A DNA stretch of 64,000 nt from Burkholderiales bacterium RIFCSPLOWO2_12_FULL_61_40. Lineage in GTDB: Bacteria; Pseudomonadota; Gammaproteobacteria; Burkholderiales; Burkholderiaceae_C. The translations under genes were made by a program, and so were the position numbers. Below, one piece after another: positions 36,516-45,782 of this stretch. The stretch is taken from positions 33,304 through 97,303 of the forward strand of contig MESI01000094.1 in the NCBI GenBank assembly GCA_001770935.1, in the 5' to 3' direction. The notes below the pieces were generated by a model that saw nothing but the letters and a program-made list of their open reading frames with translations, had not been told where the DNA came from and searched no databases. How positions within the stretch are numbered: position 1 is the first letter of the stretch; each line of letters opens with the position of its first letter.

Positions 36516-37403
36516 TCACCGCGCAGCCCAAGCGCGCCAGCGCGGCCACAGCAGATTTAGAGTGAGCCCTCCCATTACCAGCGCCGCAGCGCCCAGCTTC
36601 CAGCCGGGCAAACCCTCCCCCAGCCACAGGGCCGCGCCGCCCATGCCAAACAAGGGCACCAGCAGCGCCATGGGCGTGACGGTGGCGGCAGGGTAACGCG
36701 CCAGCAGCCAGCCCCAGGCGGCATAACCAAACAGCGAGTTGCCCCAGGCCTGCCAGGCCACGGCGGCCCAGGTGAAGAGGTCGGCCTCGCGCAGGCCCGC
36801 CTGCACCGGCCCCCAGCCTTCCACCAGCACGGACAGAATAGCCAAGGGCGGCACCGCGAATAGGCTGGACCACACCACATAGGCCACCATGTTCACCCGC
36901 CCGGCCTGGCGGGACACCATGTTGCCGCCGGCCCAAGACAGGGCGGCCAGCAGGATCAGGCCCAGGCCCAGCAGCGTGGTGCTGCCGTCGGTGTGCAGCA
37001 CGATGATGCCGATACCCGCCGTGGCCAGCGCCAGCGCCACCCACTGCACGCCTTGCAGGCGTTCGCCCGACACCCGCATGGACAGACCGATGGTGAAAAA
37101 CACCTGGATCTGGATCACCAGCGAGGCCAGCCCCGGCGAAATGTGGCCGTTCATGGCCACAAACAGCAGACCAAACTGGCCCAGGCCAATCAGCAGCCCG
37201 TAGGCTGCCAGGTTGCGCCACGGCACTTGCGGGCGCGGCAGGAAAAAGATGGCCGGCAGCACGGCCACGGTGAAGCGCAGGGTGGCGAACAACAGCGGCG
37301 GCATGTGGCCCAGCGCCAGCTTGATGACGACGAAGTTGGTGCCCCAGACGGCCACCACGGCCAGAGCGAGTAGGAAGTGTTTGAGGGGAAGGGAGCTTTG
37401 CAT
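36516..37403 (-). CDS. EamA/DMT-family exporter
   Basis: A 295-residue membrane protein with ten predicted helices in two EamA repeats: WGTNFVVIKLALGHMPPLLFATLRF at the start and SLFGYAAWGWLLARYPAATVTPMALLVPLFG in the second half. This is the layout of RhtA/YdcZ-like amino acid or metabolite exporters. The substrate is unknown. Confidence 0.9.
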   Translation of the reverse strand: MQSSLPLKHFLLALAVVAVWGTNFVVIKLALGHMPPLLFATLRFTVAVLPAIFFLPRPQVPWRNLAAYGLLIGLGQFGLLFVAMNGHISPGLASLVIQIQVFFTIGLSMRVSGERLQGVQWVALALATAGIGIIVLHTDGSTTLLGLGLILLAALSWAGGNMVSRQAGRVNMVAYVVWSSLFAVPPLAILSVLVEGWGPVQAGLREADLFTWAAVAWQAWGNSLFGYAAWGWLLARYPAATVTPMALLVPLFGMGGAALWLGEGLPGWKLGAAALVMGGLTLNLLWPRWRAWAAR

Positions 37404-37476
37404 GGACCTATTGTCGTCCGCCCGCCACCCGAGTCGTATGTCCGACTGCTTTGGCCCTGCTGAACAACCCGTAGGG

Positions 37477-39105
37477 CTACGACACCTTGTGGGCCAGCAG
37501 CGGCCTGGGTGCCTCGGGCTGGCGGTCCAGCTTGAAGGTGCTGACGGCCTGCGCCAGGCGCACCGCCTGGTCTTTCAGGGCTTCAGCCGCCGCCGCACTT
37601 TCTTCCACCAGCGCCGAGTTTTGCTGCGTCATCTGGTCCAGTGCGGCGATGGAGGTGTTGATCTGGCGGATGCCCGTGCTCTGGCTGGAGGCCGCCGCCG
37701 TGATCTCGCCAATGGTGTCGTTCACATTTTTCACCGAACCCACAATGTCCTTCATGGTGTTGCCGGCGTCGTCCACCAGCCGGGCGCCGCGCTCCACCCG
37801 TTCCACGCTGGCCCCAATCAGGCTCTTGATCTCGCGCGCCGCCTCGGCCGAACGTCCGGCCAGGGAGCGCACTTCGCTGGCCACCACGGCAAACCCGCGC
37901 CCCTGTTCGCCCGCCCGTGCGGCTTCCACCGCTGCGTTCAGGGCCAGGATATTGGTCTGGAACGCAATGCCGTCGATAACGCCGATGATGTCGGCGATCT
38001 TCTTGGAGCTGGTGTTGATCTCGTCCATGGTGCTCACCACCTCGGCCACCACCACGCCGCCGCGTGCCGCCACGGTGGCCGCCGTCGATGCCAGTTGGTT
38101 GGCCTGCCTGGCCGATTCGGCGCTGCGCATCACGCTGCTGGTCAGCTGCTCCATGGACTGGGCGGTTTCCTGCAGGCTGCTGGCGGTTTCTTCGGTGCGG
38201 TGGCTCAGGTCCTGGTTGCCCACGGCCACCTCGCCGCTGGCCATCTGGATGGAGTCTGCGGCCTCGCGTATGCCGCCCACCAGGCTGCGCAAGCGCTCCT
38301 GCATGGCGCGGATGGCTTCCAGCAGCCGCCCGGTCTCGTCGTGTATGCGCACTTCGATGTCGGACGACAAGTCGCCATGGGCAATGCGTTCGGCCACCAC
38401 CACGGCGCGGCCAATGGGCTGGGTGACGCTGGTGGTGATGCTCCAGCCAATGGCGCCGCCCAGGGCCAGGGCAAACACCACCAGCAAGACCGCAGCCACC
38501 TGGGTTCGGCGCTCCAAGGTTGCCATGGCGGCATTGGCCTCTTCGGTGAGCTGGTGCTGCAGGGCCACCAGTTCCTCCACCTTCTGGCGCATCTTGGCCT
38601 CTTCCGGGCGGACGTTGTTGATCAGGGTCAGCACGGCCGCTTCGGTTTCCCGGTTGGAGCCTTGCTGGATGGATTCCCGGATGGCGGGCAGGGCCACCGC
38701 GGCGGCGGCCGTCACCTCCGCCAGCAAGGCCCGTTCGCGCTCGCTGGAGTGGGTTGCCGACAGCAGCGCGCTGAGCTTTTTCTCGGTGTTCAGGTACCGT
38801 TCTTCCGCAGCCTTGGCGGCGGCGACTTCGGCCTCGGCCTGCTTGCCGTCCAGGTCCGTCTCCAGGTTGGCAAACAGGGCGACCGAGCGGGTCTGGATCG
38901 CCAGGTTGTCGATGCTGCCCATCAAGGCGTTGGCCACCCCGGTCTTGACGTTGTTGACCTCGACAATGGTTTGCACCTGCCGCTTGAGTGTCTGCACGGA
39001 GTAGGCGCCCATGGCCGCCACGGCCACCAGCAGGAGCAGGATGCTGGCAAACCCGAAGGTCAGGCGCTTGGCCAGGGACATGGAGCGAAGGGTGTGAAAG
39101 AGCAT
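37477..39105 (-). CDS. Methyl-accepting chemotaxis protein
   Basis: A 542-residue chemoreceptor: first membrane helix ~15-35 ([20 protein letters not shown]), a four-helix periplasmic sensor (~36-190), second helix [20 protein letters not shown] and a HAMP domain. The signalling domain has the hairpin tip [44 protein letters not shown]. The C-terminus lacks a CheR/CheB NWETF-type tether. The ligand is unknown. Confidence 0.95.
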   Translation of the reverse strand: MLFHTLRSMSLAKRLTFGFASILLLLVAVAAMGAYSVQTLKRQVQTIVEVNNVKTGVANALMGSIDNLAIQTRSVALFANLETDLDGKQAEAEVAAAKAAEERYLNTEKKLSALLSATHSSERERALLAEVTAAAAVALPAIRESIQQGSNRETEAAVLTLINNVRPEEAKMRQKVEELVALQHQLTEEANAAMATLERRTQVAAVLLVVFALALGGAIGWSITTSVTQPIGRAVVVAERIAHGDLSSDIEVRIHDETGRLLEAIRAMQERLRSLVGGIREAADSIQMASGEVAVGNQDLSHRTEETASSLQETAQSMEQLTSSVMRSAESARQANQLASTAATVAARGGVVVAEVVSTMDEINTSSKKIADIIGVIDGIAFQTNILALNAAVEAARAGEQGRGFAVVASEVRSLAGRSAEAAREIKSLIGASVERVERGARLVDDAGNTMKDIVGSVKNVNDTIGEITAAASSQSTGIRQINTSIAALDQMTQQNSALVEESAAAAEALKDQAVRLAQAVSTFKLDRQPEAPRPLLAHKVS

Positions 39106-39316
39106 GTGGGCCTGCTTTGCTGTGTGAAGGGGCGGATGGATCGCCCAGCCGCTGACACGCCAAGTGTCTGGATCCGCTTAATCTCCGTCAAGAGCGATTA
39201 CCCCCGAAGCAGGCTTGAATGTCAGTGGCACGTCAGAAATACCTGTGCCAAGCGCCCCGGGGCCGTGCCGATTACCATCGTCTTCCTATGTCCCGAACTC
39301 TCCCGTATACCGCCCC

Positions 39317-39988
39317 ATGCTCGAAATAAACGGCCTGTCCCGCACTTTCAAGGGCCGCCGGGTGCTGGGCGACCTTGCGCTGCGCCTGCACAGCGGCGAG
39401 TACGTGGCCATTGTGGGTGCGTCGGGCGTGGGCAAGTCCACGCTGCTCAACTTGGTGGCCGGGCTGGACCGCCCGGACCACGGAAGCCTGGTGCTGGACG
39501 GTGTGGACTACGCGCAACTGGACGAGGACGCCCTCACCCGGCTGCGCCGCGACCAACTGGGGTTTGTGTTCCAGGCCTTTCATGTGCTGCCCCACCTCAC
39601 GGTGCTGCACAACGTGGCGCTGCCGCTGTGGCTGCAGGGCGTGAATGGCCCCGCCGCCGATGGCCCCGCGCAGCAACTGCTGGACGCCGTGGGCCTGGGC
39701 GAGCGCGCCGCCAGTTGGCCGCGTGAATTGTCCGGGGGCGAGATGCAGCGCGTGGCCATTGCGCGGGCGCTGGTGCACCGCCCGCGCCTGGTGCTGGCCG
39801 ACGAGCCCACCGGCAACCTGGACCCGGCCAACGGCGCCAAGGTGCTGGCCCTCTTGGCCCAACGCATCCGGGAGGCCGGCGCCATGGGTATTTTGGTCAC
39901 CCATTCGCTGGAGGCCGCCGCCACGGCCGACCGGGTGCTGCGCCTGAGCGCCAGCGGATTGGAAGACATCACCGGGCAACGGCCGTGA
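39317..39988 (+). CDS. ABC transporter ATPase (LolD/MacB-type)
   Basis: A 223-residue ATPase: Walker A IVGASGVGKSTLL, Q-loop FVFQAFHVLPHLTV, signature ELSGGEMQRVAIARAL, Walker B LVLADEPTGNLD, H-loop VTHS. It pairs with the FtsX-type permease that overlaps it by 4 bases (GTGA). This type drives mechanotransmission or lipoprotein extraction rather than bulk import. Confidence 0.93.
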   Translation: MLEINGLSRTFKGRRVLGDLALRLHSGEYVAIVGASGVGKSTLLNLVAGLDRPDHGSLVLDGVDYAQLDEDALTRLRRDQLGFVFQAFHVLPHLTVLHNVALPLWLQGVNGPAADGPAQQLLDAVGLGERAASWPRELSGGEMQRVAIARALVHRPRLVLADEPTGNLDPANGAKVLALLAQRIREAGAMGILVTHSLEAAATADRVLRLSASGLEDITGQRP

Positions 39989-42564
39989 GGCTGCTTCCCG
40001 TGCTGGCCCCGGTGTTTCTGGGCGCGCTGGCCCGCCGACGCATGGCGACCCTGTTTTCGCTGCTGGCCATTGTGCTGGGTGTGGCGCTGGGCATGGCGGT
40101 GCAGGCGGTGCACGAAGCCGCCCTGAGCGAGTTCGGCCGGGGCCTGCGCACCCTGGCCGGTGCGGCCGATCTGCAGGTGCTGGGCGGGCGCGGCGGCTTT
40201 GATGAAAACCTGTACGCCCTGCTGGCAAGCCGTGCCGAGGTGCAAGAGGCCAGCCCGGTGCTGGAGCTGGAGGTGCAGCAGCTGGGCTCCAGCCATACGC
40301 TGCAACTGCTGGGGGTGGATGTGTTTGCGCTGGCCCGCGTGGCGCCGGCGCTCTTGCCCCGGCCGCTGTCGCCCCCTTCTTCTCCTTCTCCTTCGCCTTC
40401 GCCTTCGCCTTCGCCTTCTGCTCCCGCCCCTGCTCCCACAGACGCCAAACCTCCCGCGCGTTTTGCCACGCTGGCCGAAGACCAAGTGTTTCTCAGCACC
40501 GCGGCCCAGACCGCACTGCAGGTGCAGCCCGGTGCGCGCATCACGCTGCAGGCGGGCACCCAGAGCGTGGAGCTCACCGTGGCCGGGGACATTCCCGGTG
40601 CGCCGGACACGCAGCGCCTGGCCGTGATGGACATCGCCGCCGTGCAGACCGGCTTTGCCAAGCTGGGGCGCATCAGCCGCATCGATCTGCGCCTGGCCGA
40701 GGGGCTGGCACCGGCCGATGCCCAGGCCGCGCTGCAGCCGCTGCTGCCCGCCGGTGTGCTGGTGCAGGCGCCGCAGGCCGCGCAGGACCAGGCCGCCAAC
40801 CTGTCCCGCGCCTACCGGGTCAACCTCACGCTGCTGGCGGCCATTGCGCTGCTCACGGGCGGCTTTCTGGTGTTTTCCGCGCAGGCGCTCTCGGTGGTGC
40901 GGCGGCGCACCGAGTTTGCGTTTTTACGGGCGCTGGGCCTGTCCCGGCGCAGCCTGTTTGCCTGGCTGCTGGCCGAAGGTGCGTTGGTGGGGCTGGCCGG
41001 TGGGGTGCTGGGGGTGATTGCGGGCCACGGCCTGGCCTGGGGCGCGCTGGCCCTGCTGGGGGGCGACCTGGGGGCGGGGTATTTCTCTGGTCTGGCGCCG
41101 CGCCTGCAGTTTCACCCAGGGATGACTGCCGCCTATGTGGGCCTGGGGTGGCTGGCTGGCGTGGCCGGTGCCTGGGTGCCCGCCCGCGAGGCCGCCACCG
41201 TGGCCCCCGCGCAGGCGCTCAAAGCCGGTGACGACGCGGCCCTGTTGGGTGGGAAGGGCCGCCCCTGGCTGGGTGTGGCCGTGCTGGGGATAGGGGCAGC
41301 GGCCTGTGCCATTCCGGCGGTACAGGGCTTGCCGGTGGGCGGCTATCTGGCCGTGGCCTGTCTGCTGGGCGGCGGCGTGCTGCTGCTGCCTCTGTGGGCG
41401 GCCACGCTGGCGCGCCTGTTGCCAGAGCGTGGCCCGGTGGCGTTGCGCCTGGCGGCAGCGCGCCTGCAGGCCGCGCCGGGCCATGCCGTGGTGGCGGCCG
41501 CCGGGGTGTTGACCAGCGTGGCGCTGGCGGCGGCCATGGCCATCATGGTGGCTTCGTTCCGCGATTCGGTGGACCAGTGGTTGAACCAGATTTTGCCGGC
41601 CGACCTGTACCTGCGCCCGGCGCAGGCCCGCAGCAGCGGCACGCTGGATACCGCCTTGCAAGCCCGCATTGCTGCGGTGCCGGGTGTGGCGCGCAGCGAT
41701 TTCGCCCGCTTCGAGAGCCTGCGCCTGGTTCCCGGCCAAGCGCCCGTGGCCTTGCTGGCCCGGCGCATCTCCGCCAGCGGCGGCGGGCTTCCGCTGGTGG
41801 GGGCGGCGCGGCCCGTGGCGGGGCCCGCCATCTGGATCTCCGAGGCCATGCAAGACCTGTACGGCTGGAAGCCCGGCCAGCGCGTGGACATTCCGCTGGC
41901 AGGGCGGCCGGTGGCGGTGCAGGTGGCCGGTATCTGGCGTGACTACGCGCGCCAGACCGGCGCCATTGCCATGGACCTGGACGATTACCGCCGCCTGAGC
42001 GGGGATCTGTTGGCCAACGACGTGGCCATCCACCTGGCCCCCGGCGCCGTGGCCACCCAGGTGGCGGCGGCGCTGAAGGCGGTGGCCTCGCCCGGCGTGC
42101 TGGAAGTGGCCCACCCCGGCCAGATACGCGCCCTCAGCCTGAAGATTTTTGACCGCACCTTTGCCGTGACCTATGTGCTGGAGGCCGTGGCGGTGGCCAT
42201 CGGCCTGGCGGGCGTGGCCGCCAGCTTTGCGGCGCTGGCCTCGGCGCGCAAACGCGAGTTCGGCATGCTGCGCCACCTGGGCCTGACGCGCCGCCAGATC
42301 GCCAGCATGCTGGCGATGGAAGGCGCACTGGCCGCCGCCGTGGGCGTGGTGGCTGGGCTGCTGGCAGGCGGGGCCATTGGCCTGGTGCTGATCGAGGTGG
42401 TCAACCGGCAAAGCTTCCACTGGAGCATGGACCTGCATGTGCCCTGGGGCTCGCTGGCCCTGTTCGCTGCGGCGCTGGTGGCGCTGGCCGCCCTGGCGGC
42501 GGTGCTCGCCGGGGCGCAGGCCATGCGCCAGGACGCCGTGCTGGCCGTGCGGGAGGACTGGTGA
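39985..42564 (+). CDS. FtsX/MacB-type ABC transporter permease
   Basis: An 859-residue permease. The N-terminal helix (LFSLLAIVLGVALGMAVQAV) precedes a large periplasmic domain, then three-helix FtsX units around residues 280-420 and 740-855 (FGMLRHLGLTRRQIASMLAMEGALAAAVG), with two further helices between. It starts with a GTG overlapping the ATPase stop. The periplasmic domain contains a Ser-Pro repeat encoded by a hexanucleotide array. The AttH-like protein downstream is the usual companion, as in AttEFGH-type exporters. Confidence 0.9.
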   Translation: MRLLPVLAPVFLGALARRRMATLFSLLAIVLGVALGMAVQAVHEAALSEFGRGLRTLAGAADLQVLGGRGGFDENLYALLASRAEVQEASPVLELEVQQLGSSHTLQLLGVDVFALARVAPALLPRPLSPPSSPSPSPSPSPSPSAPAPAPTDAKPPARFATLAEDQVFLSTAAQTALQVQPGARITLQAGTQSVELTVAGDIPGAPDTQRLAVMDIAAVQTGFAKLGRISRIDLRLAEGLAPADAQAALQPLLPAGVLVQAPQAAQDQAANLSRAYRVNLTLLAAIALLTGGFLVFSAQALSVVRRRTEFAFLRALGLSRRSLFAWLLAEGALVGLAGGVLGVIAGHGLAWGALALLGGDLGAGYFSGLAPRLQFHPGMTAAYVGLGWLAGVAGAWVPAREAATVAPAQALKAGDDAALLGGKGRPWLGVAVLGIGAAACAIPAVQGLPVGGYLAVACLLGGGVLLLPLWAATLARLLPERGPVALRLAAARLQAAPGHAVVAAAGVLTSVALAAAMAIMVASFRDSVDQWLNQILPADLYLRPAQARSSGTLDTALQARIAAVPGVARSDFARFESLRLVPGQAPVALLARRISASGGGLPLVGAARPVAGPAIWISEAMQDLYGWKPGQRVDIPLAGRPVAVQVAGIWRDYARQTGAIAMDLDDYRRLSGDLLANDVAIHLAPGAVATQVAAALKAVASPGVLEVAHPGQIRALSLKIFDRTFAVTYVLEAVAVAIGLAGVAASFAALASARKREFGMLRHLGLTRRQIASMLAMEGALAAAVGVVAGLLAGGAIGLVLIEVVNRQSFHWSMDLHVPWGSLALFAAALVALAALAAVLAGAQAMRQDAVLAVREDW
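40374..40422 (+). repeat. Hexanucleotide array (CCTTCG/CCTTCT) inside the permease gene
   Basis: Repeats of CCTTCG with CCTTCT variants encode a PSPSPSPS run. Units of six keep the frame, so copy changes would alter linker length but not break the protein. Confidence 0.85.
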
Positions 42565-43721
42565 TGGACCGCCGTGACTTTGTGCTGGCCCTGGGCGGCC
42601 TCACTGGGCTACCGTCGCAGGCGGGGCAGGTGGAGCAGGCATATCAGGCATCGCAGGCGGGGCAGGCAGGCCAAGTGGCCGGGGATTCCGCAACGGGTTC
42701 GGCCCCGGTCTTTGCGCCGGTGCTGCCTGGGCGCACGCTGGTGTTTCCCGCCGACCACGGCGCCCACCCCGATTTCCGCACCGAATGGTGGTATGCCACC
42801 GGCTGGCTGCGTTTGCCGGACGGCAGCCCGCTGGGCTTTCAGACCACGTTTTTCCGCGTGCGCACCGGCGTGGGGGAGGCCAGCGCCAGCGCCTTTGCCC
42901 CGCGCCAAATCGTGCTGGCCCACGCCGCCATTGCCGACCCGGCGCTGGGCCATTTGCGCCACGACCAGCGCTCGGCCCGCGTGGGCTTTGGCCGCGCGGG
43001 CTTTGACGCCGGGGACACCCAGGTCTGGCTAGGCGACTGGCGCCTGGAGCGGCGCGATGGTGCCTACCGGGCGCAGGTGCGCAGCAGCAGCTTTGCCTAC
43101 GCCCTGAACCTGGTGCCCGCCGGGCCACCGATGCTTAATGGGCGCGCCGGCTTCAGCGCCAAGGCGCCCGACCCGCGCCACGCCAGCTACTACTACAGCC
43201 GCCCGCAACTGCGGGTGGATGGCAGCGTCACCTTGGCCGGGCGCAGCTTGGCGGTCACCGGCCGGGCCTGGCTGGACCACGAATGGTCCAGCGAACTCCT
43301 GCCCGCCAGTGCGCAGGGCTGGGACTGGATCGGCATCAACCTGGACGACGGCAGCGCGCTGATGGCCTTTCGCCTGCGCGGCCAGCAAGGAGGCGCGCTG
43401 TGGTCCGCCGCCACGCTGTCGCCTCCCAACGGCGCCGCCCAGCGCACCCAGACCTTCCCGCCCGAGGCTGTGGCCTTTGAGCCCCTGGCCCACTGGCAAT
43501 CGCCGCGCACCGGCATCCGTTACCCCGTGCAGTGGCGCGTGCGCGTCGGCCCGCGCGTGTTCACGCTGCAGGTGCTGATGCCCGACCAGGAGCTCGATAG
43601 CCGCCTCTCCACCGGCGCCATTTACTGGGAAGGCGCGGTGCGGTTGCTGGAAGGCGGAAAAGAGGTCGGGCGCGGGTACCTGGAGATGACGGGGTACGGG
43701 GAGAAGATTCGGCTGGGGTGA
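42564..43721 (+). CDS. AttH-like lipocalin-domain protein (CrtC family)
   Basis: A 385-residue exported protein. Twin-arginine-like start MDRRDFVLALGGLTGLP, then a Gln/Ala/Gly-repeat linker (~15-45). The AttH/carotenoid-hydratase-type fold follows: PADHGAHPDFRTEWWYATGWL, FFRVRTGVG, YYYSRPQLRVDGSVTL, GRAWLDHEWSS and a C-terminal EGAVRLLEGGKEVGRGYLEMTGYG. It overlaps the permease stop by one base (TGATG). A copy of its last 27 codons lies at 51219-51299. It is probably a periplasmic partner of the ABC exporter. Confidence 0.88.
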   Translation: MDRRDFVLALGGLTGLPSQAGQVEQAYQASQAGQAGQVAGDSATGSAPVFAPVLPGRTLVFPADHGAHPDFRTEWWYATGWLRLPDGSPLGFQTTFFRVRTGVGEASASAFAPRQIVLAHAAIADPALGHLRHDQRSARVGFGRAGFDAGDTQVWLGDWRLERRDGAYRAQVRSSSFAYALNLVPAGPPMLNGRAGFSAKAPDPRHASYYYSRPQLRVDGSVTLAGRSLAVTGRAWLDHEWSSELLPASAQGWDWIGINLDDGSALMAFRLRGQQGGALWSAATLSPPNGAAQRTQTFPPEAVAFEPLAHWQSPRTGIRYPVQWRVRVGPRVFTLQVLMPDQELDSRLSTGAIYWEGAVRLLEGGKEVGRGYLEMTGYGEKIRLG

Positions 43722-43748
43722 GGGGGCGGGAGGCGCCGGGATGGAATA

Positions 43749-44984
43749 TCAATCGGCGCTGACATCTAGTACTTTGGGTTGGATGGAGAGGTTCAAGCCC
43801 TTGTCCCATTCAGCTAGCATTACCGCCCCAACATCCCGGAATGACTCGTTGCTCTGCATGTAGAGCGTTGCTTCATTGATCGCGTACAGCACGCCTTGCG
43901 CAACTTCCCCCAGCAGCTCCCTTGCGCGTGCATCCGTGATGTTGCATTGGGTGCGCGCAAAAGCCATGAGCGTCTTGGCGCTTGGCCAGCGCTTCGTGCC
44001 GCCAAGGGTCAGGGCGAGGATGTCCGATGGGTTGTACGCGGTCGTGGTCACAAGGTCGTAGATGGGTGACAGCCGAACGGTGCTTTCCGTGTTGTCATAC
44101 AGAACCCCAAAATTCTTCAAATGGGCATCTCCATTTTTCAGGGCGCACGACAAGGCCAGCGCCTGGAAAAAACTCTCAAGGGCAGGGCGCACCTGTTGTG
44201 GCGATACAAAGTCTTTGATGCGTTTTGTAATGCCCTCGTAAGAGCCATCGTATTTCTGACTTGCGGTTTTGCCATTGAGTACGCAAAAATCTTCAAAACC
44301 AAGGTAGTCATCATTTTTCAGGTCGAAACGTTCCACGACCAAAAACTTAGCGCCTTTGGACAGCTCAAAATTCGGAACCTCCAGCTTGGCGTGCATTGCG
44401 GCTCGCATACAGAAATATTCGTTTTCAGCCAGTCGGGGGTATTCGTCAGTCCATGCCTTGACGATATGCGTGGCTCCGCGGTGCGTTACGTGGGTCAACG
44501 CGTCACCGCCGCGCTTGATGTCGCGCACCATGACTTTAGGCATCGCTCCCGAGATGCCAGAATGAACCGCATAGCGGCTCAATAGGCTTTCAAACAGACC
44601 TTCTGCGCCATCGTGGGCCAGAAGGTCGGTCAGATTCTCGGTGGGAACATCCGCAATGCCTTCGCCCGGCATGGCGAAACGCAGCCTGCCAATTTGTGAT
44701 TTGCCGACGATCTTGAGCAAGGCCAGCGCGTCAAAATTCGGGATCACCTTGCTGAATTCTTTGCGCAGGCGGTCGGCCAGCGCACCCTCTGGCAGATTCA
44801 TGTCAAAGACAGGGTGCAGCGTCTTGTAATCCGATGTGTAGTGCTCACGCGCGACGGGCATGCTTAAGGACACAGCGGACTGGGGCGGGCATTGCTCGTC
44901 ATACCCGAAGTGGTATTTGTTCGGGTCTGATTCCGGCTTGAACAAGCTGCCCGCAAGCTGCTGACCCACATAGACTTTAAGCAT
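43749..44984 (-). CDS. hipA: HipA-family serine/threonine kinase toxin
   Basis: A 411-residue HipA: N-terminal subdomain MLKVYVGQQLAGSLF, LPEGALADRLRKEF, GAMPKVMV (activation-loop region), HIVKAW (ATP-binding Lys), FLVVERFDL, the catalytic LSCALKNGDAHLKNFGVLYDN and the metal-binding SPIYDLVTT. E. coli HipA phosphorylates GltX and causes persistence. The start overlaps the hipB stop by 8 bases. It appears intact. Base composition is lower in GC than the ABC genes beside it. Confidence 0.93.
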   Translation of the reverse strand: MLKVYVGQQLAGSLFKPESDPNKYHFGYDEQCPPQSAVSLSMPVAREHYTSDYKTLHPVFDMNLPEGALADRLRKEFSKVIPNFDALALLKIVGKSQIGRLRFAMPGEGIADVPTENLTDLLAHDGAEGLFESLLSRYAVHSGISGAMPKVMVRDIKRGGDALTHVTHRGATHIVKAWTDEYPRLAENEYFCMRAAMHAKLEVPNFELSKGAKFLVVERFDLKNDDYLGFEDFCVLNGKTASQKYDGSYEGITKRIKDFVSPQQVRPALESFFQALALSCALKNGDAHLKNFGVLYDNTESTVRLSPIYDLVTTTAYNPSDILALTLGGTKRWPSAKTLMAFARTQCNITDARARELLGEVAQGVLYAINEATLYMQSNESFRDVGAVMLAEWDKGLNLSIQPKVLDVSAD

Positions 44985-45228
44985 GGTGTTGCTCCCTCAT
45001 AAGCTGCTGCAACGTGGGGCGTTTTGTCTTCTCTTGCGCGAGAAGTTCCAGCCCAAGCGCCGCGCAGAGGGACAGTATTTTTCTGATGCCAATCTCTGGC
45101 ACGGTTCCGTTTTCGATGCCTGAGATCGTGGCGCGACTCATCCCCAATTGCGCCCCCAAGCTCCCTTGCGAGAGCTTCCTGCTCTTGCGGGCTTTGCAGA
45201 TCAGTTGGCCTATTTCATTCAAGTCCAT
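44977..45228 (-). CDS. hipB: HipB-like XRE antitoxin
   Basis: An 83-residue helix-turn-helix protein (ICKARKSRKLSQGSLGAQLGMSRATISGIENG) with a short C-terminus. The ATG at 45228 has AGGA at good spacing; an earlier in-frame ATG at 45249 has none. It precedes hipA in the usual antitoxin-toxin order and should repress the promoter at 45245-45301. Confidence 0.9.
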   Translation of the reverse strand: MDLNEIGQLICKARKSRKLSQGSLGAQLGMSRATISGIENGTVPEIGIRKILSLCAALGLELLAQEKTKRPTLQQLMREQHHA

Positions 45229-45244
45229 TGTGCATCCTGTACAG

Positions 45245-45301
45245 TGCAAATTATTTATAAAGTATATATTTGCATTGTATTTGATGCATATAGATAGTCA
45301 A
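45245..45301 (-). promoter_or_regulatory. hipBA promoter with inverted-repeat operator
   Basis: Minus strand -35 TTGACT (45301-45296), 16-base spacer, -10 TACAAT (45279-45274). An inverted repeat ATTTGCA/TGCAAAT (45268-45274 and 45245-45251) overlaps the -10 and the start, fitting autorepression by HipB. Confidence 0.6.
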
Positions 45302-45413
45302 GTGCAACTACCCTCAAGTAGTGCTGCGCGCTTTGCAGGCGACCACCTGATTCGGCCGGGGTGAGGTGGCGAGGCGCTGGGATGGGAGATGGCGCTTGGT
45401 GTTGGGCCTGCTT

Positions 45414-45482
45414 TTGCTACTGAATTGATAGCTTCTTGCGCAATGTCCATGCGGGCCAGAGGCCGATTTGGCTATCAATTTT
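45414..45482. repeat. Interspersed repeat copy 2
   Basis: Contains TTGATAGCTTCTTGCGCA, then GCGGGCCAGAGGCCGATTT and GCTATCAATTTT. It is the clearest copy of the family. The remaining bases between hipB and 45502 show nothing else. Confidence 0.65.
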
Positions 45483-45502
45483 CGCGCAAAGCAGCGCGTG
45501 CA

Positions 45503-45736
45503 TCAAACGATGGTCATGGTTGTCAACCAGGCTATTGCCAACAACGAAACCATCCGGTTCCGGTCGGGACGCCGCCATAGGGATAGGAACAGGAAAAAGT
45601 TGTAAGGGACAGGCGCGAAATGCACAGCAACTGCAGCATAAGTTGCGCCTTGCACGGCCAAAACCAAAGCCAGAAAGCTGGCGGCCAAATTGATGGGGGT
45701 GCCAATGCACACCACCACGCCAGCGGCGCACCACAA
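45503..45736 (-). CDS. Small hydrophobic frame, possibly a relic
   Basis: A 77-residue frame with a TTG start and two or three hydrophobic stretches (AAGVVVCIGTPINLAASFLALVLAVQ; FFLFLSLW; MVSLLAIAWLTTMTIV). There is no ribosome site and a stop lies shortly upstream. It may be a small membrane protein or the remains of a larger one. I do not recognise it. Confidence 0.3.
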   Translation of the reverse strand: MWCAAGVVVCIGTPINLAASFLALVLAVQGATYAAVAVHFAPVPYNFFLFLSLWRRPDRNRMVSLLAIAWLTTMTIV

Positions 45737-45782
45737 ATTGCACCCATGTGCTGTTTTTAGCGCGACTCAAGATGGGCTACCG

